Assembly (NCBI GenBank): GCA_003695915.1
Contig: RFGF01000057.1
Coordinates: 1-53,905, forward strand
Direction of reading: 5' to 3'
Length of the DNA: 53,905 nucleotides
Origin: Nitrospirota bacterium
Lineage (GTDB): Bacteria; Nitrospirota; Nitrospiria; Nitrospirales; UBA8639
Position 1 is the first letter of the stretch; each line of letters begins with the position of its first letter. A program made the translations under genes and the position numbers. Shown here piece after piece: positions 8,562 to 17,733 of the stretch. Below the pieces are notes generated by a model. The model ran no database searches, was not told the DNA's origin, and saw only the letters and a program-made list of their open reading frames with translations.

Positions 8562-10904
8562 ATGTTCGCCGACGTCGTTTTTCCCCAGCGCCGCTACTGT
8601 CTCTTCACCTATACGGTGCCTCCTCGATTGACGGATCGGATCCGTGTGGGCAGTCGGGTATTGGTCCCTCTGGGTCGGCATCTCGTTCCCGGATTCGTAT
8701 TTGCCCTGACAGATCGTCTTTCCGAAGCGAAGCCCGGAATATCGCTTTCAACCCCAACGCTCCGAGCGATCCACGAGCTCATCGACACACCGTTGGACTT
8801 TCCGCTGCATGCTTGCCAAATTGCGCTGGCCAAGCGTGTAACCGATTATTATCTCGCCCCGCCTGCTGCTGGCTTGCGTCTCATGCTCCCCCCGATGCGA
8901 GTCCGGCGTCCCGCTACCCGATACGTCCTCACGGAAGAAGGGAAACGAGCGATCCACGAGCACGCACGGCTGTCCGAATCCGAAAAAAGCCTCCTCGTGC
9001 GATTGCTCCGACATCCCAAAGGATTGACCGCCACGACCCTGTCCAAGACGTCCCCGGATGCGGCACGGATGCTCGCTCGATTGGCGCGAAAGGCATGGAT
9101 TCGAGCGCTCGAAACTGCCCCCCTTATTCGATCGACTTCACACGACCGCCACGAGCAGACATCGAGGTCGAGTGCGACCGAGGTCGAACCTCATTGTCTT
9201 CCTTCTCCCCTTGTTCAGGGGGAATATGGGACTTCATCGCCGACCTGCCCTCCCCATACCGAAAAGCACCTCGATCGTGACGAAGAAGCTGGCGGCAAGC
9301 CAGGATGGTGGAACGCCTTCATCGAGGCGTGTGCGCAGCGCTATGATCGTGCGTTTCTCCTCCAGGCCCTTCGTGAACGACGGAGCACGCTTCTCATCCA
9401 AGCCATCGAGGCTGCGTTGGCCCATGGCCGACCAGCTCTCGTTCTGACTCCGGAAATCGACCAATCGGAGGCATTGGCTCATTGCCTCTGCGGCCGGTTT
9501 GGACAGAGGGTCACGGTTTATCACAGCGAGCTGTCGATCGCCGAGCGCGCGGCCAGATGGTTGGCCGTCCGAAAAGGCATCGTGTCGGTCGTCGTGGGGA
9601 CGCACCTGGCTTTGTTTCTTCCTTTCTCGGATCTCGGGATGATCTGGCTCGAGCAGGAAGAACATCCATCGTTCAAAGCCGAGCAGACACCGTATTATCA
9701 CGCCAGAACGGTCGCCGAGATGCGTGCGGAGATTCACAAAGCTCCTCTCATTTTTTCCACGGCTTACCCTTCTTTGGAAACGTACCATCGGTTTTCGATG
9801 CAGGCAGATCGGGCTGAGGCGACCCTCCCGTCTTCCTGGCCCTGCCCGCGGATCGTCCCGCTTCACGAACTCGCCTTCGACGAAGTGCTTTCGGACGCCA
9901 TGATTCAAGAAATGACGCAAACCCTGGAGGCAGGCGAGCAGGTGATACTCTTCGTCAACCGCAAAGGGTTCGCGCGCACGTTGCAATGTCGTGACTGTGG
10001 TCACATTTTGCGATGCGAGCGTTGCGGGATCGCCCTCGTCTTCCATCAGCACCCGAGCCGATTGGCCTGTCCGTACTGTCCGCGAACGAGATCCGTTCCC
10101 GAAATCTGCCCCAACTGCTTGTCGCCGCGATGGCGATCTTCCGGCTTTGGAACCGAGCGTGTGGAAAGCCGGGTTCGAACCTTGTTTCCATCGGTCGCGA
10201 CTGCCCGCTTCGATCGAGAAAGTGTCCCGAGCCGTGCTCAAGAGGCAGCCATATGTCAGGCATTTGCTCGCGGCGAGATTCGTATCCTGATCGGCACGGA
10301 GTTACTGATTCGCACACAGACGATGCCGCGCGCCTCGTTTGTCGGCCTCCCCTATGCGGATGCCGGGTTGCACCTTCCTGATTTTCGAGCTGCCGAACGC
10401 ATGTATCATGTGTTGAGCGACGTGTTGGGATTGGCGAAGAACCCCGCATCGCGCATCGTACTGCAAACGGCCTTGCCCACCCACCACGTCTTGTGCGCAT
10501 TGGCGGAACGCGACCCCGCTATATTTTATACCCATGAACTGGCCTTGCGCCAGATGTTGGGGTATCCGCCGTTTGCTCAACTCGTCCAACTCACGATGTC
10601 GGGGCGGTCTAAGGATGCCGTCGAAGCGGCGGCCCTGGCCTATGCGGCTCGGCTTCGGGCCCATCTTCGGGAGGCAGGCTGGATTCCTGAATCGGCGTCA
10701 TCTCCGACCGCCGAACCGGTGCTCGGTCCGATTCCGGTCAGACCGCGCTCGACGAATCATCGATGGGTCCTGCTTCTCAAGAACCGCGATCTCGCACTTC
10801 CGATCGGTCAGATTCTTCGCGAGGTGAACAAGGACTGCGAACGACTGCTCAAAACCAAGCATGTCACGTGCGAGATCAACGTCGATCCCTTAGAGATGCG
10901 ATAA
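8562..10904 (+). CDS. priA: PriA-family replication restart protein with degenerate helicase motifs
   Basis: 780-residue PriA homologue. Visible parts are the N-terminal DNA-binding domain (residues 1-110, FADVVFPQRRYCLFTY…VPLG), a winged-helix region, the helicase core and the Zn-binding insertion with four CXXC pairs (Cys 476/479, 485/488, 503/506, 516/519). The whole architecture is kept, but the ATPase signatures are not. The Walker A site is replaced by QALRERRST near 268-276, the DEEH box reads QEEH at 365-368, the GSATP motif reads STAYP, the TKGHDF block reads IRTQTM, and the final QVAGRAGR arginine motif reads DVLGLAKN. Actinobacterial PriA proteins show a comparable loss and are thought to lack helicase activity. 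It may still bind fork structures and recruit the replicative helicase loader. Start chosen from the promoter position and family N-terminus. Confidence 0.88.
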   Translation: MFADVVFPQRRYCLFTYTVPPRLTDRIRVGSRVLVPLGRHLVPGFVFALTDRLSEAKPGISLSTPTLRAIHELIDTPLDFPLHACQIALAKRVTDYYLAPPAAGLRLMLPPMRVRRPATRYVLTEEGKRAIHEHARLSESEKSLLVRLLRHPKGLTATTLSKTSPDAARMLARLARKAWIRALETAPLIRSTSHDRHEQTSRSSATEVEPHCLPSPLVQGEYGTSSPTCPPHTEKHLDRDEEAGGKPGWWNAFIEACAQRYDRAFLLQALRERRSTLLIQAIEAALAHGRPALVLTPEIDQSEALAHCLCGRFGQRVTVYHSELSIAERAARWLAVRKGIVSVVVGTHLALFLPFSDLGMIWLEQEEHPSFKAEQTPYYHARTVAEMRAEIHKAPLIFSTAYPSLETYHRFSMQADRAEATLPSSWPCPRIVPLHELAFDEVLSDAMIQEMTQTLEAGEQVILFVNRKGFARTLQCRDCGHILRCERCGIALVFHQHPSRLACPYCPRTRSVPEICPNCLSPRWRSSGFGTERVESRVRTLFPSVATARFDRESVPSRAQEAAICQAFARGEIRILIGTELLIRTQTMPRASFVGLPYADAGLHLPDFRAAERMYHVLSDVLGLAKNPASRIVLQTALPTHHVLCALAERDPAIFYTHELALRQMLGYPPFAQLVQLTMSGRSKDAVEAAALAYAARLRAHLREAGWIPESASSPTAEPVLGPIPVRPRSTNHRWVLLLKNRDLALPIGQILREVNKDCERLLKTKHVTCEINVDPLEMR

Positions 10905-10921
10905 CCGAAGCGGACAGGCAT

Positions 10922-11377
10922 TCATCGATCGCGCAGCGAGGCGTTCCTTTTACGATCCTGCTGATTCTTCCCTGGTCGAACGCTTCCAGGCTTAACGGAT
11001 GCCGTGGTGTCGGACTGCGATGCTCGTGCCCGTTTGTACAATCCGTAAGAAAAGGTCAGCCAAAATACACCTGAGAAGAGTCCGAACAACACAGCCGTAA
11101 ACAGTCGCTGCAATTCTTCCAAGGGAGGATTCGGGCCCAACTGTTTTGCAGCCACCATTTCGAGAACAGGCCAGATCAGGCTTTCCATTCCGAGCAACAA
11201 GGTCGACACGGCCCACACATGCATGATCGTCGGACAACGCCAAGCCATGACGGCAGCCAATGCCAGCGCAAGCCCGACAGCGACGATGACCGGGAGCGCC
11301 CCTACTAACAACCACAATCCGATCGTGACGACTATGCCACCAAGCACGGCATTGATCGATACCCATCTCTCTGGCAT
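10922..11377 (-). CDS. Small integral membrane protein, four helices
   Basis: 151 residues with about four hydrophobic segments (two between residues 8-45, one near 55-75, one near 95-115) and a basic, Ser/Thr-rich cytoplasmic C-terminus. The start is fixed by a strong GAGGAGGG ribosome site 5-6 bases ahead of ATG 11377. The open frame continues upstream without a better start. No family is recognised. The gene is convergent with priA, with only 17 bases between stops. Confidence 0.65.
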   Translation of the reverse strand: MPERWVSINAVLGGIVVTIGLWLLVGALPVIVAVGLALALAAVMAWRCPTIMHVWAVSTLLLGMESLIWPVLEMVAAKQLGPNPPLEELQRLFTAVLFGLFSGVFWLTFSYGLYKRARASQSDTTASVKPGSVRPGKNQQDRKRNASLRDR

Positions 11378-11542
11378 GATGCCCTCCTCGGCTCCATCAT
11401 CTCCTGAGCGATTCCGTTGTTCCTCGATCGAGGCGCACCATAGCACAAAGCCCAACACGCTGACAGTCGACGAGATGCGGCGGAAGAACCGTTCGGGACC
11501 ATCGTGTCCACACCGTCTTCTCCTGACAAAGCAGGGAACGCC

Positions 11543-12352
11543 ATGAAGTCCCAACGCCGTTTTTCTCGCTCCACTCATCGATCACGGACACGGGCAGCAT
11601 TCCCGTCACGTTTTCCCGACAAAGCCCGTGCTCGGAAGGCCGTGTGGGATCGACTGGCCCGGGAAGGTGTGGCTCGCTTCCCCTTTCCGCCTCACGGCCG
11701 TATTCCGAATTTTGCCGGTGCAGCTGAGGCAGCGGCCCGGTTGTTCCAGATCTCTATTTTCCGCACCGCCCGGTGCTTGAAAATCAATCCTGATGCGCCA
11801 CAACGCCCCGTTCGGGAATTTGCGTTACGTCGAGGCATAACGATCCTCGTGCCGACGCCTCGCCTCCGTGCCGGATTTAGACGATTCGATCCGCGCGAGA
11901 TTCCACCGGAGTGTTATGCCGAAGCTGCTAGTCTTTCCAAAGGCGCACGATGGGGCGAGCTTCTTCCCTTGACGCGCCTTCCCCGCATCGACGCCGTCGT
12001 CGTCGGCTCCGTCGCCGTGACGCGCCGCGGGCATCGCTGCGGCAAAGGCGAAGGCTATGCGGATCTGGAATACGCCGTCCTTCGAGAATTGGGGCATCCG
12101 GCTGTTCCCGTGGCCACGACGATCCATCCTTTGCAGATACTCGAGGAGTTCCCGCGCGACCCGTTCGATCTGCCTCTCACGTTCCTTGTCACGCCTCAGG
12201 AAACGATTCGGGTACACCCTCCACTGAAGGGTTCCACGGGCATCGATTGGGACCGCCTCACGGATGAGCAATTCGAAGCCATGCCTCTTCTCCGCGAGTT
12301 GCGCGGATTCGGATATAACTCACGTCGTGCGCCTGTGAAAAGACGAACGTGA
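11543..12352 (+). CDS. 5-formyltetrahydrofolate cyclo-ligase-like protein (MTHFSD type)
   Basis: 269 residues. The N-terminal block KARARKAVWDRLAREGVARF followed by FPPHGRIPNFAGAAEAAARL matches the archaeal/eukaryotic MTHFS-domain branch of the cyclo-ligase family. Further blocks are KINPDAPQRPVRE, VPTPRLR, and the Gly-rich GKGEGYADLEYAVL near residue 175-190, which corresponds to the family's G-x-G-x-G-x-x-D nucleotide-binding segment. Classical cyclo-ligase converts 5-formyl-THF to 5,10-methenyl-THF using ATP, but for this branch the substrate is unproven. ATG 11543 has a CAGGGA ribosome site; an in-frame ATG at 11504 is an alternative. It lies in the same stretch as folK and panC, though on the other strand. 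Confidence 0.8.
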   Translation: MKSQRRFSRSTHRSRTRAAFPSRFPDKARARKAVWDRLAREGVARFPFPPHGRIPNFAGAAEAAARLFQISIFRTARCLKINPDAPQRPVREFALRRGITILVPTPRLRAGFRRFDPREIPPECYAEAASLSKGARWGELLPLTRLPRIDAVVVGSVAVTRRGHRCGKGEGYADLEYAVLRELGHPAVPVATTIHPLQILEEFPRDPFDLPLTFLVTPQETIRVHPPLKGSTGIDWDRLTDEQFEAMPLLRELRGFGYNSRRAPVKRRT

Positions 12353-12455
12353 TGCGTTTCCCTCCAGCGAGAGTGTCAGCCCCCGGATACGAACGGAATG
12401 CTCTCGCGATGAGTGTCTCTCATCGGTTCAGGCGAGACACGAAGCATATGGAACG

Positions 12456-13163
12456 TTAATTGTGGGAAGGTGAAAATTTGGCGAACATGACTTCGCCGGG
12501 ATGCATCAAGAGAAGGGATTCGGCATCAACCGGATCTGTATGGAACAAGGCGTAGATCGGAAACACTTGCGGAATCGGCTCCGGGGGAAAGGTGAGGAGC
12601 ACCGGCACTTCCACCAATGGCGTTGGGTCTTTCAGGCAGGCGAGACGTAAGCGAACAGCCATCAACACATCTCGGATTCGTGCCTCGCACTCTTCATCCG
12701 AAAGTTCGGGGTCGGGTTCGATGCCAAAATCCCAAAGCGGTCTAGTCATTCCTACCGCAAAGTTCAACCCCAGACGTTGCGCCATGGGAGTGACATCCAA
12801 CAGAACGCCGGCTTCGATGGCTTCCCGTCGAGACCGGAGTTGCATGCGCGATGGATGATCGTGCGACGCGGCTGTTTCCGTTGTCATCTGTTGCGATGAA
12901 CGACCTTCGCCTTCATTGCCTTCTATCCGTTCCAGACCGGCCATCCTTACGGCGGGACCATTCCTCCCAGCCTCAGCCGGCTCCGATTGGAGTTCGATGT
13001 CAGTCGGGACAACCGGCGAATTGCCCTTTTTTGCCATGGCCTTCACGATTCCGTCATAGACGGCCCGCGCCGATTGAGACCATGACGGATCAAAGGGCAG
13101 TCCGCGAAAGGCAGCTTCCGAGGCCTTACGTTCATCATGAGTCAGCGGTCGATCCGATTTCAT
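12456..13163 (-). CDS. Hypothetical protein with a DUF6573-like C-terminal half
   Basis: 235 residues in two parts. The N-terminal ~50 residues (LTHDERKASEAAFRGLPFDP) are followed by a low-complexity charged linker. The C-terminal half begins RREAIEAGVLLDVTPMAQRLGLNFAVGMTRPLWD and contains an acidic SDEECEARIRDVL stretch. That opening resembles DUF6573 proteins, whose function is unknown. It is cytoplasmic, with no signal peptide or membrane segment. The identification is tentative. The 289 bases between this start and the next forward gene hold no supported feature. Confidence 0.6.
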   Translation of the reverse strand: MKSDRPLTHDERKASEAAFRGLPFDPSWSQSARAVYDGIVKAMAKKGNSPVVPTDIELQSEPAEAGRNGPAVRMAGLERIEGNEGEGRSSQQMTTETAASHDHPSRMQLRSRREAIEAGVLLDVTPMAQRLGLNFAVGMTRPLWDFGIEPDPELSDEECEARIRDVLMAVRLRLACLKDPTPLVEVPVLLTFPPEPIPQVFPIYALFHTDPVDAESLLLMHPGEVMFAKFSPSHN

Positions 13164-13452
13164 GGCGATTTCAATAATCCTTGCATCGCGAGAGTCAAGG
13201 GGTCGATGTCAACAATTCCATCGAATCTTTCTCTCGACTTTTTACTAGAATAGCACAGGCAGCGACAGTCTGCTCAAGCAGTCGTTTCGACGCTCCCGAC
13301 AGGTTGAGGGGGAATCCCTGGGCATGTTATGGGACTGTCTGATATACCTTAGGATGACCGGCCAGGAAGGTGTTTTCGCGACACTCAGCGTTGATGCCAT
13401 TCTCATTCCGGAAATGGACCTGTTTCGCAGTTGGTTCAAGAGCTAAACTCCC

Positions 13453-14016
13453 ATGACGGAGCCTGTTGCACTCGTCACACTGGAATCGCGCATCATTTAT
13501 GCTCACGAGATTCACAGGCTTCGTCGCACGTATGGTTTTTCAGCGCTGGATGCGCCGACTGGAGCTGCGCTCGCTCGCTCGGGTCTCGCTCCTCGTCGAT
13601 TTCGATCAGATCTTCCCGAACCCTTGCAGCGCCGGATCATTGAGCGGACCGTCCGAGAATGTCCAGCGTGCCGGCAAAATCCAGAAGGCTCGTACCTCAC
13701 AAATCTTTGGCACGCCTTCCTTACGGTTTTGGCGTTGCGCACCACGACCCCCACGCTGGGCAGCAGCCATCGACGCAAGCCGCATCCCCGCTACGAGTCG
13801 ATGTGCGATACGGCGTTTCGACTCCGCGTCCACCGGATCTGTTGCGAAGTCTGGCCGTTGTTTTGCCTCGCGCAATTTCTGGAACTCTCGCCCATCGAGG
13901 TTCTGGAGTTGTCGGCAGAAGACTGCTCGGCGATCCTTCGCCTGTTGCAGATCGGTTCCGATGATCGCGAACCGCATCGAGAGCCGATGCGCATGATTTC
14001 TCGTCACACACGATGA
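13453..14016 (+). CDS. Hypothetical protein, Cys-containing helical
   Basis: 187 residues, no signal peptide. It has a short CPAC pair near residue 70 and a well-balanced hydrophobic C-terminal half (CCEVWPLFCLAQFLELSPIEVLELSAEDC), which supports a genuine folded protein rather than a chance frame. No ribosome site is evident ahead of ATG 13453. Competing frames on both strands are Arg/Ser-rich and look like shadows. No family is recognised. Confidence 0.55.
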   Translation: MTEPVALVTLESRIIYAHEIHRLRRTYGFSALDAPTGAALARSGLAPRRFRSDLPEPLQRRIIERTVRECPACRQNPEGSYLTNLWHAFLTVLALRTTTPTLGSSHRRKPHPRYESMCDTAFRLRVHRICCEVWPLFCLAQFLELSPIEVLELSAEDCSAILRLLQIGSDDREPHREPMRMISRHTR

Positions 14017-14354
14017 CGGGTCACCGCTCTTCACCGAATGGTGGTACCTACGCACTGGCATCCTACGAGGACACAAGAACTGCAGACTGAGCTTTCGTAG
14101 TTTTCCACGCTCCCTACAGTATCCTCGGATTCTTGCTCCTACGGCCCGACGCGTTGCATTCGGATGCATCCTGATTTTCTCGTTAGCAGGACTGCGTGTC
14201 TCTGCGTTGGGGCTCGATGCCTTTTGCCTGGACGAAGGGTTCACGAACGGTATCCGATCGTGATGGCTGGCGCAGAAACCCTGCACCGCAAAGCGGCTTT
14301 CCGACGACCATGGCGCAAGCAATGCTGCCTCGTTCTTGCCGATGGAGGTGACGA
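14017..14354 (+). other. Stretch without a supported gene
   Basis: One frame stays open from 13997 to the TGA at 14261-14263 and encodes a membrane-like segment (RRVAFGCILIFSLAGLRV). It has no ATG, GTG or TTG in a sensible position, so it may be the remnant of a decayed gene. Nothing else is seen. Confidence 0.3.
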
Positions 14355-14660
14355 GTGGAAGATGAGCTGGCGGACCAAATTCCCTCACTTTTTTCGTGTC
14401 GCACAGGCCCGCCCGCTGCACCTTCACAGGACTTTGCAAGGCCCTGGACTTCGTCGCAGGCCGAAGGGATCGATGCATGTGCCATTCTCGCAATCGAGGG
14501 CACCGCATCGCCCGGACGATCCATCCCGTATGCCCATCATCGTGAAGCTTTGCCATGTGGAGCATTGGTTGAATCCCGAGATCCCGCCCTTTCAGCCCTT
14601 CACTGGATTCGAGCTTCGGAAGCAAGCGACGCACTCGCGATCATGTCCGTCGGCCAATGA
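14355..14660 (+). CDS. Hypothetical 101-residue protein, GTG start
   Basis: The frame begins at GTG 14355, preceded by a strong GGAGGTGA ribosome site at the right spacing, and ends at TGA 14658-14660. The stop overlaps the ATG of the next small gene as ATGA, typical of coupled genes. The product has balanced composition (EDELADQIPSLFSC at the start, ALHWIRASEASDALAIM near the end), two to three Cys and no membrane segment. No family is recognised. The longer frames overlapping it on both strands are Arg/His/Pro-rich and look non-coding. Confidence 0.5.
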   Translation: MEDELADQIPSLFSCRTGPPAAPSQDFARPWTSSQAEGIDACAILAIEGTASPGRSIPYAHHREALPCGALVESRDPALSALHWIRASEASDALAIMSVGQ

Positions 14661-14836
14661 GTCGATCCATGACGTTCCTGCGGGTCGGGGTGCTCGAAGC
14701 CGGCTTTACCGCTTGCATCGCGCGCGCCATTTCCGCAAGCGGATTGGTCGCACGCGTGGCCGGTTTCGCATGGTTGAACGTTCTCGTCCTGATGTCGACG
14801 AAAAGCCAAGACCCCGGAGCCTTGGGGCCAATCTAG
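14657..14836 (+). CDS. Small 59-residue hydrophobic protein
   Basis: ATG 14657 overlaps the preceding stop (ATGA). The product contains one long, moderately hydrophobic segment (FTACIARAISASGLVARVAG then FAWLNVLVLM), compatible with a membrane helix or helical hairpin. It stops at TAG 14836, 4 bases inside the end of panC on the opposite strand. It could be a chance frame; the overlap with its well-initiated upstream partner is the argument in favour. Confidence 0.4.
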   Translation: MSRSMTFLRVGVLEAGFTACIARAISASGLVARVAGFAWLNVLVLMSTKSQDPGALGPI

Positions 14837-15687
14837 CGCGGAGCGCGTACCAGAATATTGTCGATCAACCGAACGCTCCCTAATCGGACGGCGCCCAGCA
14901 GCACAAGACGGGCTCCACGAATCGTCGTCGCCGGCTCCAACGTCCCGGCATCGGCGACCGCGATATACTCAATCGTGAGTTCCGGCGTGTCCTGTAAGAG
15001 TTCGGTCATAGCTCGCTGAATACGCTGTGGGGATCGCTGCCCGTTTCGGATCATTCCTTGACCCAACCTGAGTGCACGATACAAGGCTGGCGCATGCCTT
15101 CGTTGTATCGGCGTCAAATAGCGGTTGCGCGAACTGAGCGCCAATCCATCCGGCTCCCGCACGGTCGGACACATGACGAGCGCAGTCGCGAAGTTCAAAT
15201 CTTTCACCAATTGGCGGATGACCACATATTGTTGATAATCCTTCTGTCCGAGAACGGTCCATTGGGGTTGGATCAAATGCAACAACTTGGTCATGACCGT
15301 AGTCACGCCTTGGAAATGGGTTGGCCGGCAGGCCCCTTCCCACCGCTGGGCCAAGCGGCTCACCGTCACTGAGGTTTGAAAATCGGCAGGATACAGGGCT
15401 TCCGTGGACGGAAGAAACACGAGATCTACGCCGACATCTCGGCACAGCGCGAGATCGGCTGCACGGGTTCGGGGATACTGAGCAAAATCCTCCGAAGGAC
15501 CGAATTGTAACGGATTGACGAAAATGCTTACGACGACCACATCGCTCATGCTTCGCGCTCGCTGGAGGAGCGCGCGATGGCCGGCATGCAGGGCCCCCAT
15601 GGTCGGAACATAGCCGATCCGCTGAACAGAAACCGATGGAGCCTGCCGCCATTGCCGCAGGGCACGGATTGCACGAACGATTCGCAT
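14833..15687 (-). CDS. panC: Pantothenate synthetase
   Basis: Condenses pantoate with beta-alanine, using ATP, in pantothenate (vitamin B5) and CoA synthesis. The 284-residue length is normal for the family. The HIGH-type nucleotide motif is present as PTMGALHAGH (about residues 27-36). Other family blocks are SIFVNPLQFGPSEDFAQYPR, VTTVMTKLL, GQKDYQQYVVIRQLVKDLN and the KMSKS-like loop GLALSSRNRYL. ATG 15687 gives the canonical MRIVRAIRALR start and lies one base after the folK stop, so the two genes are co-transcribed and probably coupled. An upstream in-frame extension overlaps folK and is not expected to be translated. Confidence 0.96.
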   Translation of the reverse strand: MRIVRAIRALRQWRQAPSVSVQRIGYVPTMGALHAGHRALLQRARSMSDVVVVSIFVNPLQFGPSEDFAQYPRTRAADLALCRDVGVDLVFLPSTEALYPADFQTSVTVSRLAQRWEGACRPTHFQGVTTVMTKLLHLIQPQWTVLGQKDYQQYVVIRQLVKDLNFATALVMCPTVREPDGLALSSRNRYLTPIQRRHAPALYRALRLGQGMIRNGQRSPQRIQRAMTELLQDTPELTIEYIAVADAGTLEPATTIRGARLVLLGAVRLGSVRLIDNILVRAPR

Positions 15688-15688
15688 G

Positions 15689-16246
15689 TTACACGGGGAA
15701 GGAAGGGCGACAGCTAGGACGAGATGCTCCGCACCGTCCGGGCACCAGCGCGAGTCTACGCACTCGCGCAGGGTCGTCGAGGCGAGCACACAAGTCGGTC
15801 ATCGTAAGATGCAATTCGGGATGCCGCCAGGTTGGAGCCAGTTCCATCATCGGTTCCAAGACAAATCGACGAAAATGGAGGCGGGGATGGGGAATCGATA
15901 AGGTCGATTCGCGAATGACCTGCTGCCCATAGAACAAAATATCGAGATCGATCGTGCGCGGACCCCGACGATTGTGATCGTCACGGCCCAATGCGCGTTC
16001 CGTTTCCCGACAGATGAGGGCCAGACGTTGCGGGGCAAGCGTCGTTTCGATCTGCACCACCCCATTGTAAAACCACATGGGACCGAGGCAGCCATCGGGG
16101 TCGATCGGTTCGGTTTCATAGTACGAGGACACATCGATGTATCGCGAGTGCGGCAGCAATTTCATTAGCACGACAGCCCGCTCGCAAAAGTCGAGTCGGT
16201 CTTCGACATTGGAGCCGAATCCGATAAACACCGTTTCCGTTTTCAT
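15689..16246 (-). CDS. folK: HPPK, 6-hydroxymethyl-7,8-dihydropterin pyrophosphokinase
   Basis: Transfers pyrophosphate from ATP to 6-hydroxymethyl-dihydropterin in folate synthesis. It is 185 residues from MKTETVFIGFGSN. The motif GFGSNVEDR is at residues 8-16, SSYYETEPI is near 47, and the catalytic signature RALGRDDHNRRGPRTIDLDIL is near 95-115 with the metal-binding DLD. PHPRLHFRRFVLEPM completes the fold. It sits directly ahead of panC in a vitamin-biosynthesis pair. Later in-frame Met codons would remove the conserved core; upstream ones add non-conserved sequence. Confidence 0.95.
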   Translation of the reverse strand: MKTETVFIGFGSNVEDRLDFCERAVVLMKLLPHSRYIDVSSYYETEPIDPDGCLGPMWFYNGVVQIETTLAPQRLALICRETERALGRDDHNRRGPRTIDLDILFYGQQVIRESTLSIPHPRLHFRRFVLEPMMELAPTWRHPELHLTMTDLCARLDDPARVRRLALVPGRCGASRPSCRPSFPV

Positions 16247-16354
16247 GCGCTCAGCATGTTGTGCGCCATCAGTACGCTGTGGCATAGCCGGACACCAGAC
16301 CTTCGAGACGACTCGTGCATTGTTCGCTGCACGCATCCTCACTCCAAACTTTCG

Positions 16355-17530
16355 CTACCATCCCACTTTTCGGATTCGTTCCACCGCCTCAGCCAACCGA
16401 TCTTTGGAAGTGGTCAACGTCATTCGGATATACCCCTCGCCCGGCTCGCCGAATCCGTTGCCGGGCGTTGTCACGATCCCAGCATGTTCGATTAAATGTG
16501 CCGTAAACGAAGCGGCCGTAAATCCCTCGGGAACCTCGACCCACGCGTAGAAGGTGGCGGCTGGCTTGCCCACTGCCAGCCCGAGTTGCTGAAGCCCGGG
16601 AATCAACACGTCTCTCCGTTCCTGATAGATGCTGCGGATCCGGTCGGTGAATTGGGTGTCGAGCTCCAGCGCCGTGATGCCCGCTTCTTGAATCGCTTGA
16701 AAGACTCCGGAATCGATGTTGGTCTTGACCTTTCCCAGTCCTGCGATCACTTCGCGATTCCCAACGGCGAACCCGATTCGCCAGCCGGTCATATTGAACG
16801 TTTTGGAGAGCGAGTGGAATTCGATGCCCACGTCTTTGGCTCCCGCTGCTTCCAAAAAACTCGGCGGACGGTGGCCATCATAATAAATCTCCGAATAGGC
16901 GGCGTCATGGCAGATGATAATCTCGTAGGTCCGGGCAAATTCCACCACCTGCTCAAAAAATTCTTTGGACGCTACAGCCGCAGTCGGGTTGTTGGGCGAA
17001 TTGAGAAACATGAGCTTGGCGCGGCGAGCCACATCTGACGGGATAGCAGACAAATCCGGCAGAAAGCCGTGTTCTTTGCGGAGCGGCATGACATAGGGCG
17101 TACCGCCGGCAAAGCTGGTTCCCACCGGATAGACGGGATAGCCCGGGCTGGGCACCAAGGCGACATCGCCAGGATCGAGAAATGCCAACGGCACATGCCC
17201 GATCCCTTCTTTTGAGCCTATCAGCGTCAAGACTTCCGTTGCTGGATCCAGATCGACACCGAAGCGGCGGCCATACCACTGTGCGACCGCCGTACGAAAT
17301 GACAGCAGGCCATCATAGGAAGGATACTGATGATGACGAGGATCCATCGCGGCTCGCTGCAAAGCCTCGATGATGGGCGTGGGCGTGGGCAAATCGGGAT
17401 CGCCGACGCCTAAATTGATAATGTCCATCCCGCGCTCGATCGCTTTCCGCTTCATATCATCGATGGCGGCGAACAAATACGGGGGCAACGTTCGAATGCG
17501 TTCGGCATACGTAATAGGAAAAGCGGACAT
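16355..17530 (-). CDS. dapL: LL-diaminopimelate aminotransferase (class I/II PLP enzyme)
   Basis: 391-residue PLP-dependent aminotransferase of fold type I. Asp209 and Tyr212 (CHDAAYSEI) contact the cofactor, Lys243 ([15 protein letters not shown]) forms the Schiff base, and Asn178-Asn181 lie in the LNSPNNPT block. The opening [20 protein letters not shown] and [10 protein letters not shown] match the DapL2-type enzymes, which make LL-diaminopimelate from tetrahydrodipicolinate in lysine and peptidoglycan synthesis. Specificity among close aminotransferases cannot be proved by eye. A strong GAAGGAG ribosome site precedes ATG 17530. It is followed after 108 bases by folK on the same strand. 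Confidence 0.85.
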   Translation of the reverse strand: MSAFPITYAERIRTLPPYLFAAIDDMKRKAIERGMDIINLGVGDPDLPTPTPIIEALQRAAMDPRHHQYPSYDGLLSFRTAVAQWYGRRFGVDLDPATEVLTLIGSKEGIGHVPLAFLDPGDVALVPSPGYPVYPVGTSFAGGTPYVMPLRKEHGFLPDLSAIPSDVARRAKLMFLNSPNNPTAAVASKEFFEQVVEFARTYEIIICHDAAYSEIYYDGHRPPSFLEAAGAKDVGIEFHSLSKTFNMTGWRIGFAVGNREVIAGLGKVKTNIDSGVFQAIQEAGITALELDTQFTDRIRSIYQERRDVLIPGLQQLGLAVGKPAATFYAWVEVPEGFTAASFTAHLIEHAGIVTTPGNGFGEPGEGYIRMTLTTSKDRLAEAVERIRKVGW

Positions 17531-17733
17531 GACTCACTCCTTCTCGTTCTTGCTCTCGTTCAGGATTCGAGGTACCCGGTCCCGAACGGCTGCACGCTTC
17601 GATTCGCACGCTCGATCCAGACTCAGAAGACCCAGGGCAGCAACCCCGCTCACCGGCTGACGTCGTACAGGCAGGGGGTTCGCCGGATTTGATCACGGAC
17701 TCAGGCGGGTATAGCAGAGCATCGGGCAGTTGA

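Noticed and set aside
12404-12438. Short hairpin (GATGAG-TGTCT-CTCATC) between convergent genes
   Set aside because: Only six base pairs and no T-tract; too weak to call a terminator.
13324-13446. 40-codon ATG frame ahead of the 13453 gene
   Set aside because: No ribosome site and no coupling to the next gene; cannot be told from chance.
13606-14634. 342-codon reverse-strand open frame
   Set aside because: Arg/Ser/His-rich composition with no domain, antisense to a better supported forward gene and to the small GTG-initiated gene.
14164-14883. 239-codon forward open frame
   Set aside because: Rich in Arg, His and Pro, no ribosome site, and it conflicts with the well-initiated GTG 14355 frame.
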